64,000 nucleotides of DNA, from contig CAIIXF020000004.1 in NCBI GenBank assembly GCA_903813345.2, forward strand, positions 2,315,525 to 2,379,524. The letters run 5' to 3'. Positions 45,154-55,873 of this stretch are shown piece by piece. Both the position numbers and the translations under genes were made by a program. Source of the DNA: Owenia fusiformis. Taxonomy: Eukaryota; Annelida; Polychaeta; Sabellida; Oweniidae. The first letter of the stretch is position 1. Each line of letters opens with the position of its first letter. A model generated the notes under the pieces. The model ran no database searches. It was not told the DNA's origin and saw only the letters and a list, made by a program, of their open reading frames with translations.

Positions 45154-46580
45154 TAAATTTACTATTTTTATCTACTATATAGTCATATAAATTGAATATA
45201 TGTTATTGGTTATTGCAATGAATTTTCCACAAATATCTTTTGGGGGGAATCCCGACCGGGGGTTCGTCCGAACCCATCGAACCCCCGGTCCCTACGGCTA
45301 TGTTTCATTTTGTAATATACGTCATCTCGTTACTTAGACTATATCACTTTTAATTGAAAAATGTCTTGTATAAATTTAGAGGATTTTACAAGTTCTTTGG
45401 AGAACAATTTAGGATCATCAAGCTAGGGCACATCTTGGCTGGTAAATGATGGGAACCTGAACAATTTGATTCAGATAAAAGTATTGTAAACGACTTTCAG
45501 TGTTCCATAGATGGAAAGGAAATTTTAGAATTTTCAAGTTTCCATAAGAGGACAAATGGCCGTCAGTAGTCCAATAAAAACTTCATGTTAGACATTGATT
45601 ATTTCTATAGTCTGCTTATTTGATCGAAACCAAACATGCACAGAAGCTGTTATGGGTTTGAAATAGATACAGAATTACAAGATGCTCAATTAAAATGAGA
45701 TAATACGGAACAAACACAACTAATTTAGGTAAGCGTCAGTTTTGACTTTTATGTTATATCATTTCTATTTTGGGAGGGGGATGTTAGACATTGTTTCTTT
45801 TCACGTTAGATCATGGTTTTTGGATATATAGGGTCTCCTTTTCTAATGACAGATTTACACTTACAGTTTGCTTTTCTTGTTGGGTTTCCTTAAAGGTTTT
45901 AGTCACCCATCCCTTTTGGCATTTGTGCTTATATATTGGTATCTAATTTTGCTACTGAAATAATCGTTAGAAATCTATAGGCCTTATATGAAGGAAGAGA
46001 TTTAAAGATGATTTGTAGTAAGATTGGAATCAGTTTAACTATATAATTCGGATTGCTTAATGTTGTTTTAACCAAGTGCCGGTCATATATTGTTTTAAAA
46101 GGAATCAACGGGAAATAATATGCGAGCTTTAGCAGGTCACCTTGTTCCACCCTTGAGAATAACAACACCTCCATCTGTCCATATGTTAAGAAAATGTTTA
46201 TGTTTCACCTGACTGCAGATATTTGCTACTTTCGAGATTTGCTTTTTTATTTAACTAGAAATGTTAACCACATTATGAATGATAGGGCTATAAAAGTAAT
46301 AGTTACGTCATCATTTATTGAGCAGCTCTATATATCCACAAGTGTGATATTTTTACGTATAGACAACGATTTAAAAGAATATCACACCTATGGATGTAAA
46401 GAACTGCACAATAAATGATCATGTAATCAAACGCTTCAAAGTTATACGTTGTACAGGAATAATACAAATGCTATAAGTGAGTTGCGAATTCTCTCTACTA
46501 GCTAATCCATGTGAGCTTATTATAGAAATAATTACTTCATTATCCTTATGTTGTTATTTCTTTGATAAAGGTGATCAAAA
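45154..46580. other. Non-coding, upstream of locus C
   Basis: No gene recognised. The promoter of locus C should lie near the 3' end of this interval, but no clear TATA or initiator could be chosen. Confidence 0.3.
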
Positions 46581-47244
46581 ATGGGCACTAGCATTGACCA
46601 ATGGCGATGTGCCATTGGCAGATTCCACCCATGTAGACAGCCCAACAGATCCGACAATACAGAAAGGAGGGCAGAAAGAGAGTATCATAAAGCTCTACAT
46701 AAGAATAAAGGCCATCAAAACAGTGCTAGTCATGAGAGTAAAATTCAACAAAGGCAACACCTGTACTATAGTGCCCAAAAGAATACAATCACGCCAAATG
46801 ACCATGTGGACAATTTGAAACGAAAAGCACAAGAGCTTGCAAAACAATGCAATGAATGGTTTGAAGTGGTAAGAAAAGGCTACACTGATACAACGGCTAC
46901 ACATGAACAAAATGCATCCGTGGACAGCACTGGGGCAGCATTTCAAGAAGAGAAAAGCCAAGGTGTGATTACTAGTGTTCAAAAAGGAACTTCCGGTCAA
47001 AATAACTCACTGAGTTACAATGGATGCATAGTGCAAGAAGGTCAAACTGCCAATCAAGAAGAGCGGGACCAAGGACATCAATATGAATTAAACAAAAATA
47101 ACGCTGATTTTGTGAAAATACGGATGAATCAGCATTGGGTTGAGTCATTACAGAAACTGCCCCAGCTATTGATAATCATCATGCTCTTACTGATAGTTGG
47201 TGGAATTGAAGTCAACCCTGGGCCTCAAACACATGGTATTAAAG
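46581..47244 (+). CDS. Locus C, exon 1: N-terminal region ending in hydrophobic segment and 2A-like motif
   Basis: Starts at ATG 46581 in a good context (aaaaATGGG) and ends at attaaag|gtaacc in phase 1 after 221 codons. The opening MGTSIDQWRCAIGRF is followed by a Gln/Asn/His-rich, mostly disordered-looking region (about 20-185), then LLIIIMLLLIVGGIEVNPGP (about 195-214). NPGP marks a 2A-like ribosome-skipping site; the canonical Asp two residues before Glu is Gly here. In sea urchins such N-terminal hydrophobic-2A segments precede NLR proteins and can act as signal sequences (established). Here skipping would free the NTase-TPR protein. The QWRC.IG.F motif is shared with the LINE at 14006-18801. 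Confidence 0.65.
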
Positions 47245-47723
47245 GTAACCAGAATGAATAACACTATATCTTGTATAATGCATTTAGTATTCTAAGAAAC
47301 AAGCTGTAATTGTTTTTGTACAGTGCAACATAAATTGGCAACATAAATTCAAATGCACTCATTACAATTTATTTTACACTAGACAAATTTAGTGCCATAT
47401 CGACATCACAATGATTTAGCAGTAATGATGTGTTGAAAAATGCTACCTGGTTATTCGGCTTTGATGTATACCACACACCCACTTCATAAGCCTTGTTAGC
47501 CTCAAAGGTACAAACATTGTAACATGAAAACACCTCAGGTTTTGAATACTAGTATTTACTTTAGAGTTATTTGAATAAGAAATTTTCCTCAGTGAACATA
47601 TTCGAAAATTGTGCATTTAAAATCAATATCTACTATTTTTACAATGCCTTGCTCTTATAGATGATAATTGCATGTAACAGTTCAATTTCATTGTTATTAT
47701 AGCAGTAAAACATTATGTTTTAG
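47245..47723. other. Intron 1 of locus C
   Basis: GT-AG intron (gtaacc ... tgttttag), AT-rich, with nothing else recognised. Confidence 0.55.
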
Positions 47724-47816
47724 CTGAGTCCATTTCTGAAGGCCATCCCTCTGAACCTGATGTAGTAAAGGACATGGAGCAACATCCTGAAGCACCACAA
47801 CTAGATGATACAAAAG
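47724..47816 (+). CDS. Locus C, exon 2: acidic linker
   Basis: A 93-nt, phase 1-1 exon between ttatgttttag and acaaaag|gtttgg. It reads (A)ESISEGHPSEPDVVKDMEQH then PEAPQLDDTK, an acidic low-complexity linker. Its length and phases keep the frame from exon 1 to the large exon. It has no domain of its own. The donor (gtttgg) is weak. Confidence 0.5.
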
Positions 47817-48288
47817 GTTTGGGGAGTTTACACATTTACACACCTAATGTTATAAGTGTCACGATTCGATTTATTCCGTACTTAGTCATGTAAATGACAT
47901 GCAGAATATGAATGATATCTGAAGTGAGCAGGTGATACGAGGAGCGATCCATATACTGTATTCTGATAAAAATGCTCTCATTTTGTGATTTTTTTCACAT
48001 ATCTCTCTCATCTTGTCAGAACATATAGATTATACAATCATACATACGATGCTAAAATATTATAGCTATTATAGTACATCTTAAATTAATTTAGTGATAA
48101 GGTTGCCATGGTAACTGTATTAAGGGTAGGCAGATCAATTAAATTATAACCGATAAAATATCATATAATAACTTGTTATTTTAATTATTTTGAAGCATGT
48201 GGAAATCATACATTTTTCTAAAAAAGTTTATAATTGTTGCTCGTTGTTTATTGCTTAACAAATGATATCCGTCGGTAAACAGGATTTT

Positions 48289-48367
48289 GTTTACCACCTA
48301 TACATCGGTTTACCACCTGTACATCGGTTTACCACCTATACATCGGTTTACCACCTATACATCGGTT
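48289..48367. repeat. 19-bp tandem repeat, four copies
   Basis: tttaccacctatacatcgg is repeated four times with single-base variants. Confidence 0.85.
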
Positions 48368-48789
48368 TGAAGACTTGGTCAACAGCTTTTGATTCACATA
48401 AGTTTTAATTTAGTCAATAACTCAGATCCGATAGTTTCACCACCATTCATTCGGGTCAGATAGCATCGTGGCAGGTATAGTAGAAAGTTCCCTTCAACTT
48501 GAATATTCATCAGTTCTAATGGGTCAATAAAACCTTGTGTATCTAATAGTTATGCAGCTTAAAATGTGTAGTAAAAGAATATAGTATCTGCTAATACAAG
48601 AAAATGTATTTCACTTTTTGATTTAATAATGTGGGCTCTATAGGGAATCTCCCCGAACTAGAAGTCACATTTTCAAAAAAGTTCAATTTTCAAATTTTCG
48701 AAACTGATATTTCTAGATGTTCTTTACATGTAGAGTTCAAACATGACGTCACTTTAACTGAATTTTGAATATTTAATGACGTAAATCAA

Positions 48790-48960
48790 AATTATTTTAT
48801 TTTTTTTATTTTCTTATTATTATTTTTTATTTTTTTATTTCAAAGAATAAGCATGTTAAAGCAATTGCAAAAAACAATTACAATACAGTTACATGGTAAA
48901 CATACATTTTACAATTTTAGAATACAGTATTGGTTAAACATTAGTCTTTAAGAGATGTTA
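48790..48960 (-). mobile_element. Possible LINE 3' tail
   Basis: On the minus strand a ~110-bp segment with acatgcttattctttgaaat runs into a long (A/T)-rich AATAAA-like tail. It resembles the 3' ends of the other LINE fragments in the window, but no target duplication was found. Confidence 0.35.
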
Positions 48961-48976
48961 TACCATTGGCAGTTTT

Positions 48977-50155
48977 TAGCTCACATGGTGAGCTTTTGCA
49001 ATCACTCACTTGTCCGTCTGTCTGTGCGTGCGTGCGTGCGTCCGTCCGTCCGTCAACAATAGTGGCACGTTTTAAAACCTCTGTCGATAGGATTCCCGTT
49101 TTAAGTTATTTGTGTTCAACATCAATACAGAAAACTCCCCTCTGACTCCTGGTTCAAAAGCTCGCCTAATTTCAAGATGGCCGCCATTTTTGTCACGCGA
49201 GATTCATTTTTGACCCATTTCCTAGCTTTATAAATAATGTCAGGTGTCCTGCATTGTTAAAATCCATGTCAATGTGAAGAGTAGTTATAATGAAATAATT
49301 TTGTTACAAAAAATCAGCAAAAAATTATATCCGTTTTTTTATTTTCAGCCATTTTAGTTAACATTGATTTGTCCATCTGACTCGCGAAGTCCACTTTTCC
49401 GTCAACAATAGTGGCACTTTTTAAAACCTCTGTCGATAAGATTCCCGTTTTAAGTTATTTCTGTTCAACATCAATACAGAAAACTCCCCAATGACTCCTG
49501 GTTCAAAAGCTCGCCTATTTTCAAAATGGCCGCCATTTTTGTCTCGCGAAATTCACTTTTGACCCATTTCCTAGCTTTACAAATAATTTCAGGTGTCCTG
49601 CATTGTAAAAATCCATGTCAATGTAAAGAGTAGTTGTATGAAATAATTTTGTTACAAAAAATCAGCAAAAAATTATATCCATTTTTTTATTTTCAGCCAT
49701 TTTATTTAACATTGATTTGACCATCTGTCCCGCGATATCCACTTTTGAACCATTTGCCTTAAAACCTCTGTCGATAGGATTCCTTTGTTAACTTTGATTT
49801 ATCCATCTGTCTCTCAGTCAGTCCAAAATAGTGGCAAATTTTAAAACCTCTGTCTGTCGACACTTGTTGATAGGATTCCCGTTTTAAAATATTTTTGTTC
49901 AACATCAATAAAGAAAAAAAAACTGTGACTCATGCTTCAAAATCTCGCCTATTTTCAAAATGGCCACCTTTTTGGGGTCGGGAAATTCACTTTTGGCCCA
50001 TTTCCTAGATTTACAAATAAGTTCAGGTGTCCTGCATTGTAAAAAGCCATGTCTTTGTAAAGAATAGTTGTATGAAATAATTTTGTTCCAAAAAATCGGC
50101 AAAAAATTATATCAGTTTTTTTATTTTCACTTTTGAGCAACACCATGTGAGCCCA
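48977..50155 (+). mobile_element. TAGCTCACATGG-ended repetitive element with internal ~350-420-bp tandem units
   Basis: The left end is tagctcacatggtgagcttt then a gtccgtctgtctgtgcgtgc/gtccgtcc microsatellite. The right end contains accatgtgagc. In between, a unit (atagtggca..ttttaaaacc, ctctgtcgataggattcccg, caaaatggccgccatttttg, tttcctagctttacaaata) is present three times, the last copy shorter and more divergent. A solo end of the same family lies at 61900-61995 in the opposite orientation. It sits in intron 2 of locus C. Confidence 0.65.
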
Positions 50156-50791
50156 GTACTCACGGTACTAATTTTTATTTTATTTAAAGGAAAAAATCAT
50201 CAGTATCATTTGTTTAATTTTGCTTCCATATATTTTATTATGGACAAACGGGTTGGCAGAGGCGATAAGTGGAAAATCAAAATTATTAATACTCGCTTCT
50301 AGTCTATTGGCTGGTTTCATGTAAAATCATACAACATGGGTGACAAGAGGAGGAAAACCTCAGTGCTTTCAATTGAAGATATGGATCTTCTCGGAATTAC
50401 CATGGAGTATCCCCCCTCTTATTGGTACTTGGTGACTATTGGTCATAGGAATATTTGATCATATTTGATTCCACAATCAATAGTTGATGACTGTCACGTT
50501 TTTCCATCATTATCAACCATCGTTTAATCCAATAGTATTGAATAATGTATTTTTAATATTACTTTTCATTTTATGCTCATTCTATAGAAATAAATAAAAA
50601 ATATAGGTCCAGTTAGGGTCCGAGTTGACTAGGGTGAGAGTTATCAACGGTCCCAGATGACTAGGATCTGAGTTGTCTAGAAGGCTTTACAACTGCATCC
50701 AACAACCAATTCTACGTTAAATTTTGCTTACATGTCCAAATACTCCAAATACCTGTCGAATCTTTGTATGAAGATATCACATGTTTTGCAG

Positions 50792-52310
50792 AAGTTAAAG
50801 CAGTTGAGATACCAAAAGAATTAGAACAGATGTACAATCTCGGGAAGAAAATTAGCGATTGTGACCAGACAACACAAATGAGAGAGCAAGCAGGCTACAT
50901 GTGTGAGCTTGGATCCTTGTACACAGCGCTGGCACAAGAAACATCTGAGGGTTGGGATTTCATCTATGCGACAGCTCTCTACAATGCAGCATTACAGCGT
51001 ATTAAACAATCCGAAATCAACAGTTCGAAAGAAGAGGTATTGCCTTGCTTTAAACATATTGATGCTGACTATATTGTAGAAAAATTGCAAGAAATAGAAA
51101 CACATTTTCTAGAATCAGTCTCAAAGGTAAACCCAGAGTCAACAATATGTTGCACTAAAAGATACAAAAAGGGTCTGGAGGAACTGAGAACATATTCAAA
51201 TGAAACCATCGATAATATACATCTTAATGATATGCAAATTGATGGCATAACCTTTGATATGAGTGATGAGAGTATAAATAGGACAATTGAGAACAGCAAG
51301 ATGTATTATGAAAAGCTGGCAGATGAGATTGTTAAATTTCATCAGCTAGTAATAGGTGACTGTATTTCAGTCTTAGGGGTCCCTAAGGTTAATAGGTATG
51401 CATTCATAGGTCTTGGTTCACTCGCTAGAAAGGAAGTCACAGCTTGGTCAGATCTCGAGTCAGCAATAATATATGATCCCTCAGGAAAAAAACCCTCAGA
51501 ATGTGAAGCACTGAAGCAAGAATTTAGAGTCTTGGTTCATTACTTCCATATGAAAGTAATCAATTTGGGCGAAACTAAAATCAATGTATTGGATATTCCA
51601 GTCCTTGCTGATTTCAACAAACAACTCCCGAAAGGTTTTAAAGACAATGACTTTTTTGATGAAGTAACACCGCAGGGAATCTGTTTCGATGGAACATTGC
51701 CAAAGGCAAGTAAACATCCCTTAGGTAGAAGGTCTACTACAATTCCTCATGTAAAGCCTGTCAGTTTTGAGTTGATACAGCCAATTGATGACATGGTTAA
51801 TTGCCAAAATGAAGAAACATCAAAAAGAGAAGGTTATAATCTGAGCGATGTTCTTATGACAACAACGTTCCTCTCTGGTGATATTTCATTATGGGAAGAT
51901 TACGATAAGAAGGTTCATGAGAAACTTGAAAGCACGGGTAAGAAGCGCGGACAAGCCACAATGATTAATGACTTGAAAAACTATCAAATTAAACCCCTTT
52001 TACCAGAATCATTTCAGAAACCAGTAAAGGCCAAACATGACCTCTACAGATTCGCAACAATTTCCATCAACACTCTTAAATTATTACATAACTGTAAATC
52101 ATTCAACCCTATAGATGTCTTAGAGGAATTATGCCTCAAAAACATACTGTGTGAAGGTGCAAAGAAAGATTTACAGCTCATGGTATGTTTAGCTGTTAAT
52201 ATGAGGCATCTAGTATACAGCAGGTATGACCAACAGAAGGAGTTCATTTCCTTTATCGTCCCTTCTCAAGAACAAGGCAAGGTCGACTGGTCAGCCTTCA
52301 GAGTTAGTTT
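50792..52310 (+). CDS. Locus C, exon 3 part 1: pol-beta-type nucleotidyltransferase domain
   Basis: The open frame enters after acatgttttgcag in phase 1 (acceptor at 50791/50792) and runs to the frame break near 52310. An N-terminal helical region (GWDFIYATALYNAALQRI) is followed by YAFIGLGSLARKEVTAWSDL and ESAIIYDP, the hG[GS]...Dh[DE]h nucleotidyltransferase signature, with Gly-Ser and an Asp-x-Glu pair positioned as in the PII-uridylyltransferase/DUF294-like N-terminal domain. A helical C-terminal section continues to WSAFRVS. Animal proteins joining this domain to TPRs are often labelled TPR28- or nephrocystin-3-like. Catalytic residues appear intact. The nucleotide and target are unknown. 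Confidence 0.75.
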
Positions 52311-55156
52311 CTGTAAGAGACTTCACTGCTATATACAGGTTTTATGCAACACTCCTCCCTTGGTCAGACTTTCTAGAAGAACATTCACATGATATTACCT
52401 CATGTTCACATGCAACAAGATATATTGATAGCAGTGACAATGTTAAAGGTAAACTTCATAGTGAAATGTATTTCTTTGAAAATGCACTTAAAACATTTGA
52501 AAAGGAAGAATCGAGGCTTGAATCAATGGATAAAATGCAATACAGCAAAGAATTAGTTGATGTAAAAGTCGAACTAGCAAAATTACATTTGGCACAAGGA
52601 CACCACGATGATTCAATAAAATATCTAAATGAAAGCTTAAAATTAAATGAAGCAAAACCTGGACTCATAGCTATATATTTAACCTGTAATATATTGAAGA
52701 TCCTTGGTGATGCCTATCATGGAAAAGGTGAACATGAAAATGCCATCAAAAACTACAAGCAGAGTCTGATAAGAAGTAAACTGATATCTGGAAATCAACC
52801 AGATGAAAGGGTATCAGCTCGACTGGGCAACATTGGTAGTGTTTACAACAGCACTGGTCAATATGATGAGGCTTTAACTTACCTTAACCAGAGTCTGGTC
52901 ATGCTAAAGCTGATATATAAAGATCAACCACATGCAGGTATAGCATCCTTACTTGGCAATATTGGTTTTGCTTACAACCGCAAAGGTCAATATGATGAGG
53001 CTATTAAATACATTGAGCAGAGTCTGACCATGCGAAAGCTGATATATAAAGATCAACCACACCCTGACATAGCATCCTCATTGGGCAACATTGGTAGTGC
53101 TTACCTTAGCAAATGTCAATATGATAAGGTTATTAAATACATGAAGCAGAGTCTGACCATGCTAAAGCAGATATATAAAGATCAACCACACCCTGATATA
53201 GCATCCTCGCTTGGCAACATTGGTAGTGCTTACGGCAGGAAAGGTCAATATGATGAGGCTATCAAATACCTGGAGCAGAGTTTAATCATGCTAAAGAAGA
53301 TATATAAAGATCAACCACACCCTGACATAGCATCCTCAATGTGCAACATTGGAAGTGCTTACGACAGCAAATGTAAATCTGATGAGGCTATTAAATACCT
53401 TGAGCAGAGTCTGATCATGCGAAAGCTTATATATAAAGATCAACCACACCCTGATAAAGCAACCTCACTGGACAGCATTGGCAGAGCTTACAACAGCAAA
53501 GGTCAATATGGTGAGGCTATTAAATATCTGGAGCAGAGTCTGACAATGCGAAAGCTAATATTTAAAGATCAACCACACCACCCGGGAATAGCATCCTCAC
53601 TGGGAAACATAGGAATTGCCTACGGCGGCAAAGGTCAATATGATGAGGCTATTAAATACCTGGAGCAGAGTATGATCATGCTAAAGAAGATATATAAAGA
53701 TCAAAAACACCCTGATATAGCATACTCACTTGGCAACATTGGTAGTGCTTATTGCAGCAAAGGTCAATATGAAGAGGCTGTTAAATACCTTGAGCAGGGT
53801 CTGGTCATGCTAAAGAAGATATATAAAGATCAACCACACCCTGACATAGCATCCTCACTTGGCAACATTGGAAGTGCTTACGACAGCAAAGGCCAATATG
53901 ATGAGGCTATAAAATACCTTGAGCAGAGTCTGATCATGCTAAAGAAGATATATAAAAATCAACCACACCCTGACATAGCATCCTCACTGGAAAAGATTGG
54001 AAGTGCTTACGACAGCAAATGTAAATCTGATGAGGCTATTAAATACCCTGAGCAGAGTCTGATCATGCGAAAGCTTATATATAAAGACCAACCACACCCT
54101 GACATAGCAACCTTACAGGGTAAAATTGGATTTGCTTACAACAGCAAAGGTCAATATGATGAGGCTATTAGATACCTTGAGCAGAGTCTGATCGTGCTAA
54201 AGAAGATATATAAAGATCAACCACACGCTCATATAGCATCATCACTTAACAACATTGGTAATGCTTACGACCGTAAAGGTCAATATGATGAGGCTATTAA
54301 ATACCTGGAGCAGAGTTTAATCATCCTAAAGAAGATATATAAAGATCAACCACACCCTGACATAGCAACCTCACTGGGTAAAATTGGTGTTGTTTACAAC
54401 AGCAAAGGTCAATATGATGAGGCTATTAAAAACCTGGAGCAGAGTCTGACTATGCGAAAGCTGATATATAAAGATCAACCACACCCTGGCATAGCAACCT
54501 CGCTGGGTAACATTGGTTTTGCTTACAACAGCAAAGGTCAATATGATGAGGCTATTAAATACCTGGAGCAGAGTCTGACGATGGAAAAGAAGATATATAA
54601 AGATCAAACACACCCTGATATAGCATCCTCACTGGGCAACATTGGTAGTGCTTACCTTAGCAAAGGTCATTATGATGAGGCTATTAAATACCTGGAGCAG
54701 AGTCTGACAATTCGAAAACTGATATATAAGGATCAACCACATCCAGATATAGCTAATTCTCTTACCAACATTGGAGGTGCCTTTGCAGAGAAATGCCAGT
54801 TCAGGAAAGCTATAAAATACTACAAGCAGGCCCTGGGTGTGTTGCATGTGGTGTTTAAAGATCAACCACACCCTGATATAGCAGACTTAATGAAAAACAT
54901 GGGTAATGTTTATGCCAGCGTCGGTGAAAACAAGGAAGCTATAAACTTCTATGAGCAATCTTTGGCTATGGACAGACAGATGAAAGGCCACGAGATCAAT
55001 CTGACGGTATCAAGGCTACTAATAGATATTGGTTTTGCATGTCAGCGCTCCAGGCAGAGAACAAAGGCCATTGCATATCTCACAGAGGCTTTTTCAAACC
55101 TTGATTTCATAAGTTACCGATATAAACTGAGTAAAAGTAAAGCAATGCAGAAATGA
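52310..55156 (+). CDS. Locus C, exon 3 part 2: TPR array, about 19 repeats
   Basis: From the frame break near 52310 the second frame is open to TGA 55156. It starts VRDFTAIYRFYATLLPWSDF, then has a helical region and about 19 tetratricopeptide repeats of 42 residues (consensus LGNIGSAYxSKGQYDEAIKY LEQSLxMxKxIYKDQPHPDI). This is the kinesin-light-chain/NPHP3 TPR subtype used for protein binding. Units are very alike in DNA as well (126-bp period), pointing to recent expansion. Two units carry the same odd DSKCKSDEAIKY variant five repeats apart, one unit has an extra His (QPHHPG), and one has a Pro in helix B (KYPEQSL). The last three units are diverged and probably cap the solenoid. No obvious C-terminal domain follows. 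Confidence 0.85.
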   Translation, partial: SVRDFTAIYRFYATLLPWSDFLEEHSHDITSCSHATRYIDSSDNVKGKLHSEMYFFENALKTFEKEESRLESMDKMQYSKELVDVKVELAKLHLAQGHHDDSIKYLNESLKLNEAKPGLIAIYLTCNILKILGDAYHGKGEHENAIKNYKQSLIRSKLISGNQPDERVSARLGNIGSVYNSTGQYDEALTYLNQSLVMLKLIYKDQPHAGIASLLGNIGFAYNRKGQYDEAIKYIEQSLTMRKLIYKDQPHPDIASSLGNIGSAYLSKCQYDKVIKYMKQSLTMLKQIYKDQPHPDIASSLGNIGSAYGRKGQYDEAIKYLEQSLIMLKKIYKDQPHPDIASSMCNIGSAYDSKCKSDEAIKYLEQSLIMRKLIYKDQPHPDKATSLDSIGRAYNSKGQYGEAIKYLEQSLTMRKLIFKDQPHHPGIASSLGNIGIAYGGKGQYDEAIKYLEQSMIMLKKIYKDQKHPDIAYSLGNIGSAYCSKGQYEEAVKYLEQGLVMLKKIYKDQPHPDIASSLGNIGSAYDSKGQYDEAIKYLEQSLIMLKKIYKNQPHPDIASSLEKIGSAYDSKCKSDEAIKYPEQSLIMRKLIYKDQPHPDIATLQGKIGFAYNSKGQYDEAIRYLEQSLIVLKKIYKDQPHAHIASSLNNIGNAYDRKGQYDEAIKYLEQSLIILKKIYKDQPHPDIATSLGKIGVVYNSKGQYDEAIKNLEQSLTMRKLIYKDQPHPGIATSLGNIGFAYNSKGQYDEAIKYLEQSLTMEKKIYKDQTHPDIASSLGNIGSAYLSKGHYDEAIKYLEQSLTIRKLIYKDQPHPDIANSLTNIGGAFAEKCQFRKAIKYYKQALGVLHVVFKDQPHPDIADLMKNMGNVYASVGENKEAINFYEQSLAMDRQMKGHEINLTVSRLLIDIGFACQRSRQRTKAIAYLTEAFSNLDFISYRYKLSKSKAMQK

Positions 55157-55873
55157 ATTGAAAAGTGCAACATAAAATTGTTTAGACAAGCACGAATTTG
55201 TGCATAAGACTGCGATCAATCTGTCTAACATAACATGAAATATACATGACCTTATCATCAAAAGTTGACAAGGTGACCAGTATGCCTATTTATCAGTCTA
55301 GTTATCAGGCCTTCTTTCTTCCTGGGATTATTTTTGGATGAACTGAGATTGAACCAAGTAATATAAGTTGTTCCCTACAAATATTACAGAATGAGAAGCA
55401 TGTGGGTGGATCATTTGATTACATAGCCAAAATATAGTTTTAACTACGGTTTTGTACGTTACCGTAAAATATGGTGTTGTACACAGTACTGTATACTGAA
55501 ACACAGTATGGTCCCATGAACACTGTACAAACCCATACTTGAGAGGTACCACGCAGTTACCATGCTCTAAGAGTGTCACGCGGTACCGTGATTTCAGACT
55601 GCGGATCGAGGATGTAGGTGATCAGTATACCTATACACTTGCTGGACTGTATGCTTACATTATTTTCGAATCACCTAAACTGAGCTAAGTTGTTCTCTAC
55701 ACACAATAGAGAAAGAGAAAAATACATATAGGTAGATAACATTATTGAATTATTATTGAGTTATTGAATGATTTGAAGTGCAATACAGGATATAGTCTGC
55801 TCGAGAAATGCTGTATTGGAAGAAGACGAAGTCGAGAGTCAATACAGAATATCGAGAGCGGAATATATCCTGC
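55157..55873. other. 3' flank of locus C and spacer
   Basis: No consensus AATAAA immediately after the stop. acataaaattg at 55168 is a weak candidate. The ttgaagtgcaatacaggata...gaatatcgagagcgg segment (55775-55870) contains short inverted tgtattgga/tcaatacag words and may belong to the R1 element that follows. Confidence 0.35.

Larger units (their letters stand above)
47817..50791. other. Intron 2 of locus C
   Basis: Contains a 19-bp repeat array (48289-48367), a possible LINE tail (48790-48960) and the repetitive element at 48977-50155. Near 50605-50685 a loose ga(c)tagg(gt)ccgagttg motif recurs. Additional small exons cannot be excluded. Confidence 0.45.

Noticed and set aside
52226-52300. 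Independent start of the TPR protein at 52226
   Set aside because: Codons before about 52310 in that frame look non-coding, while the other frame is convincing there, so it is one interrupted gene, not a second one.
54371-54871. Minus-strand ORFs antisense to the TPR array
   Set aside because: Shadow frames that simply repeat with the 126-bp TPR period.
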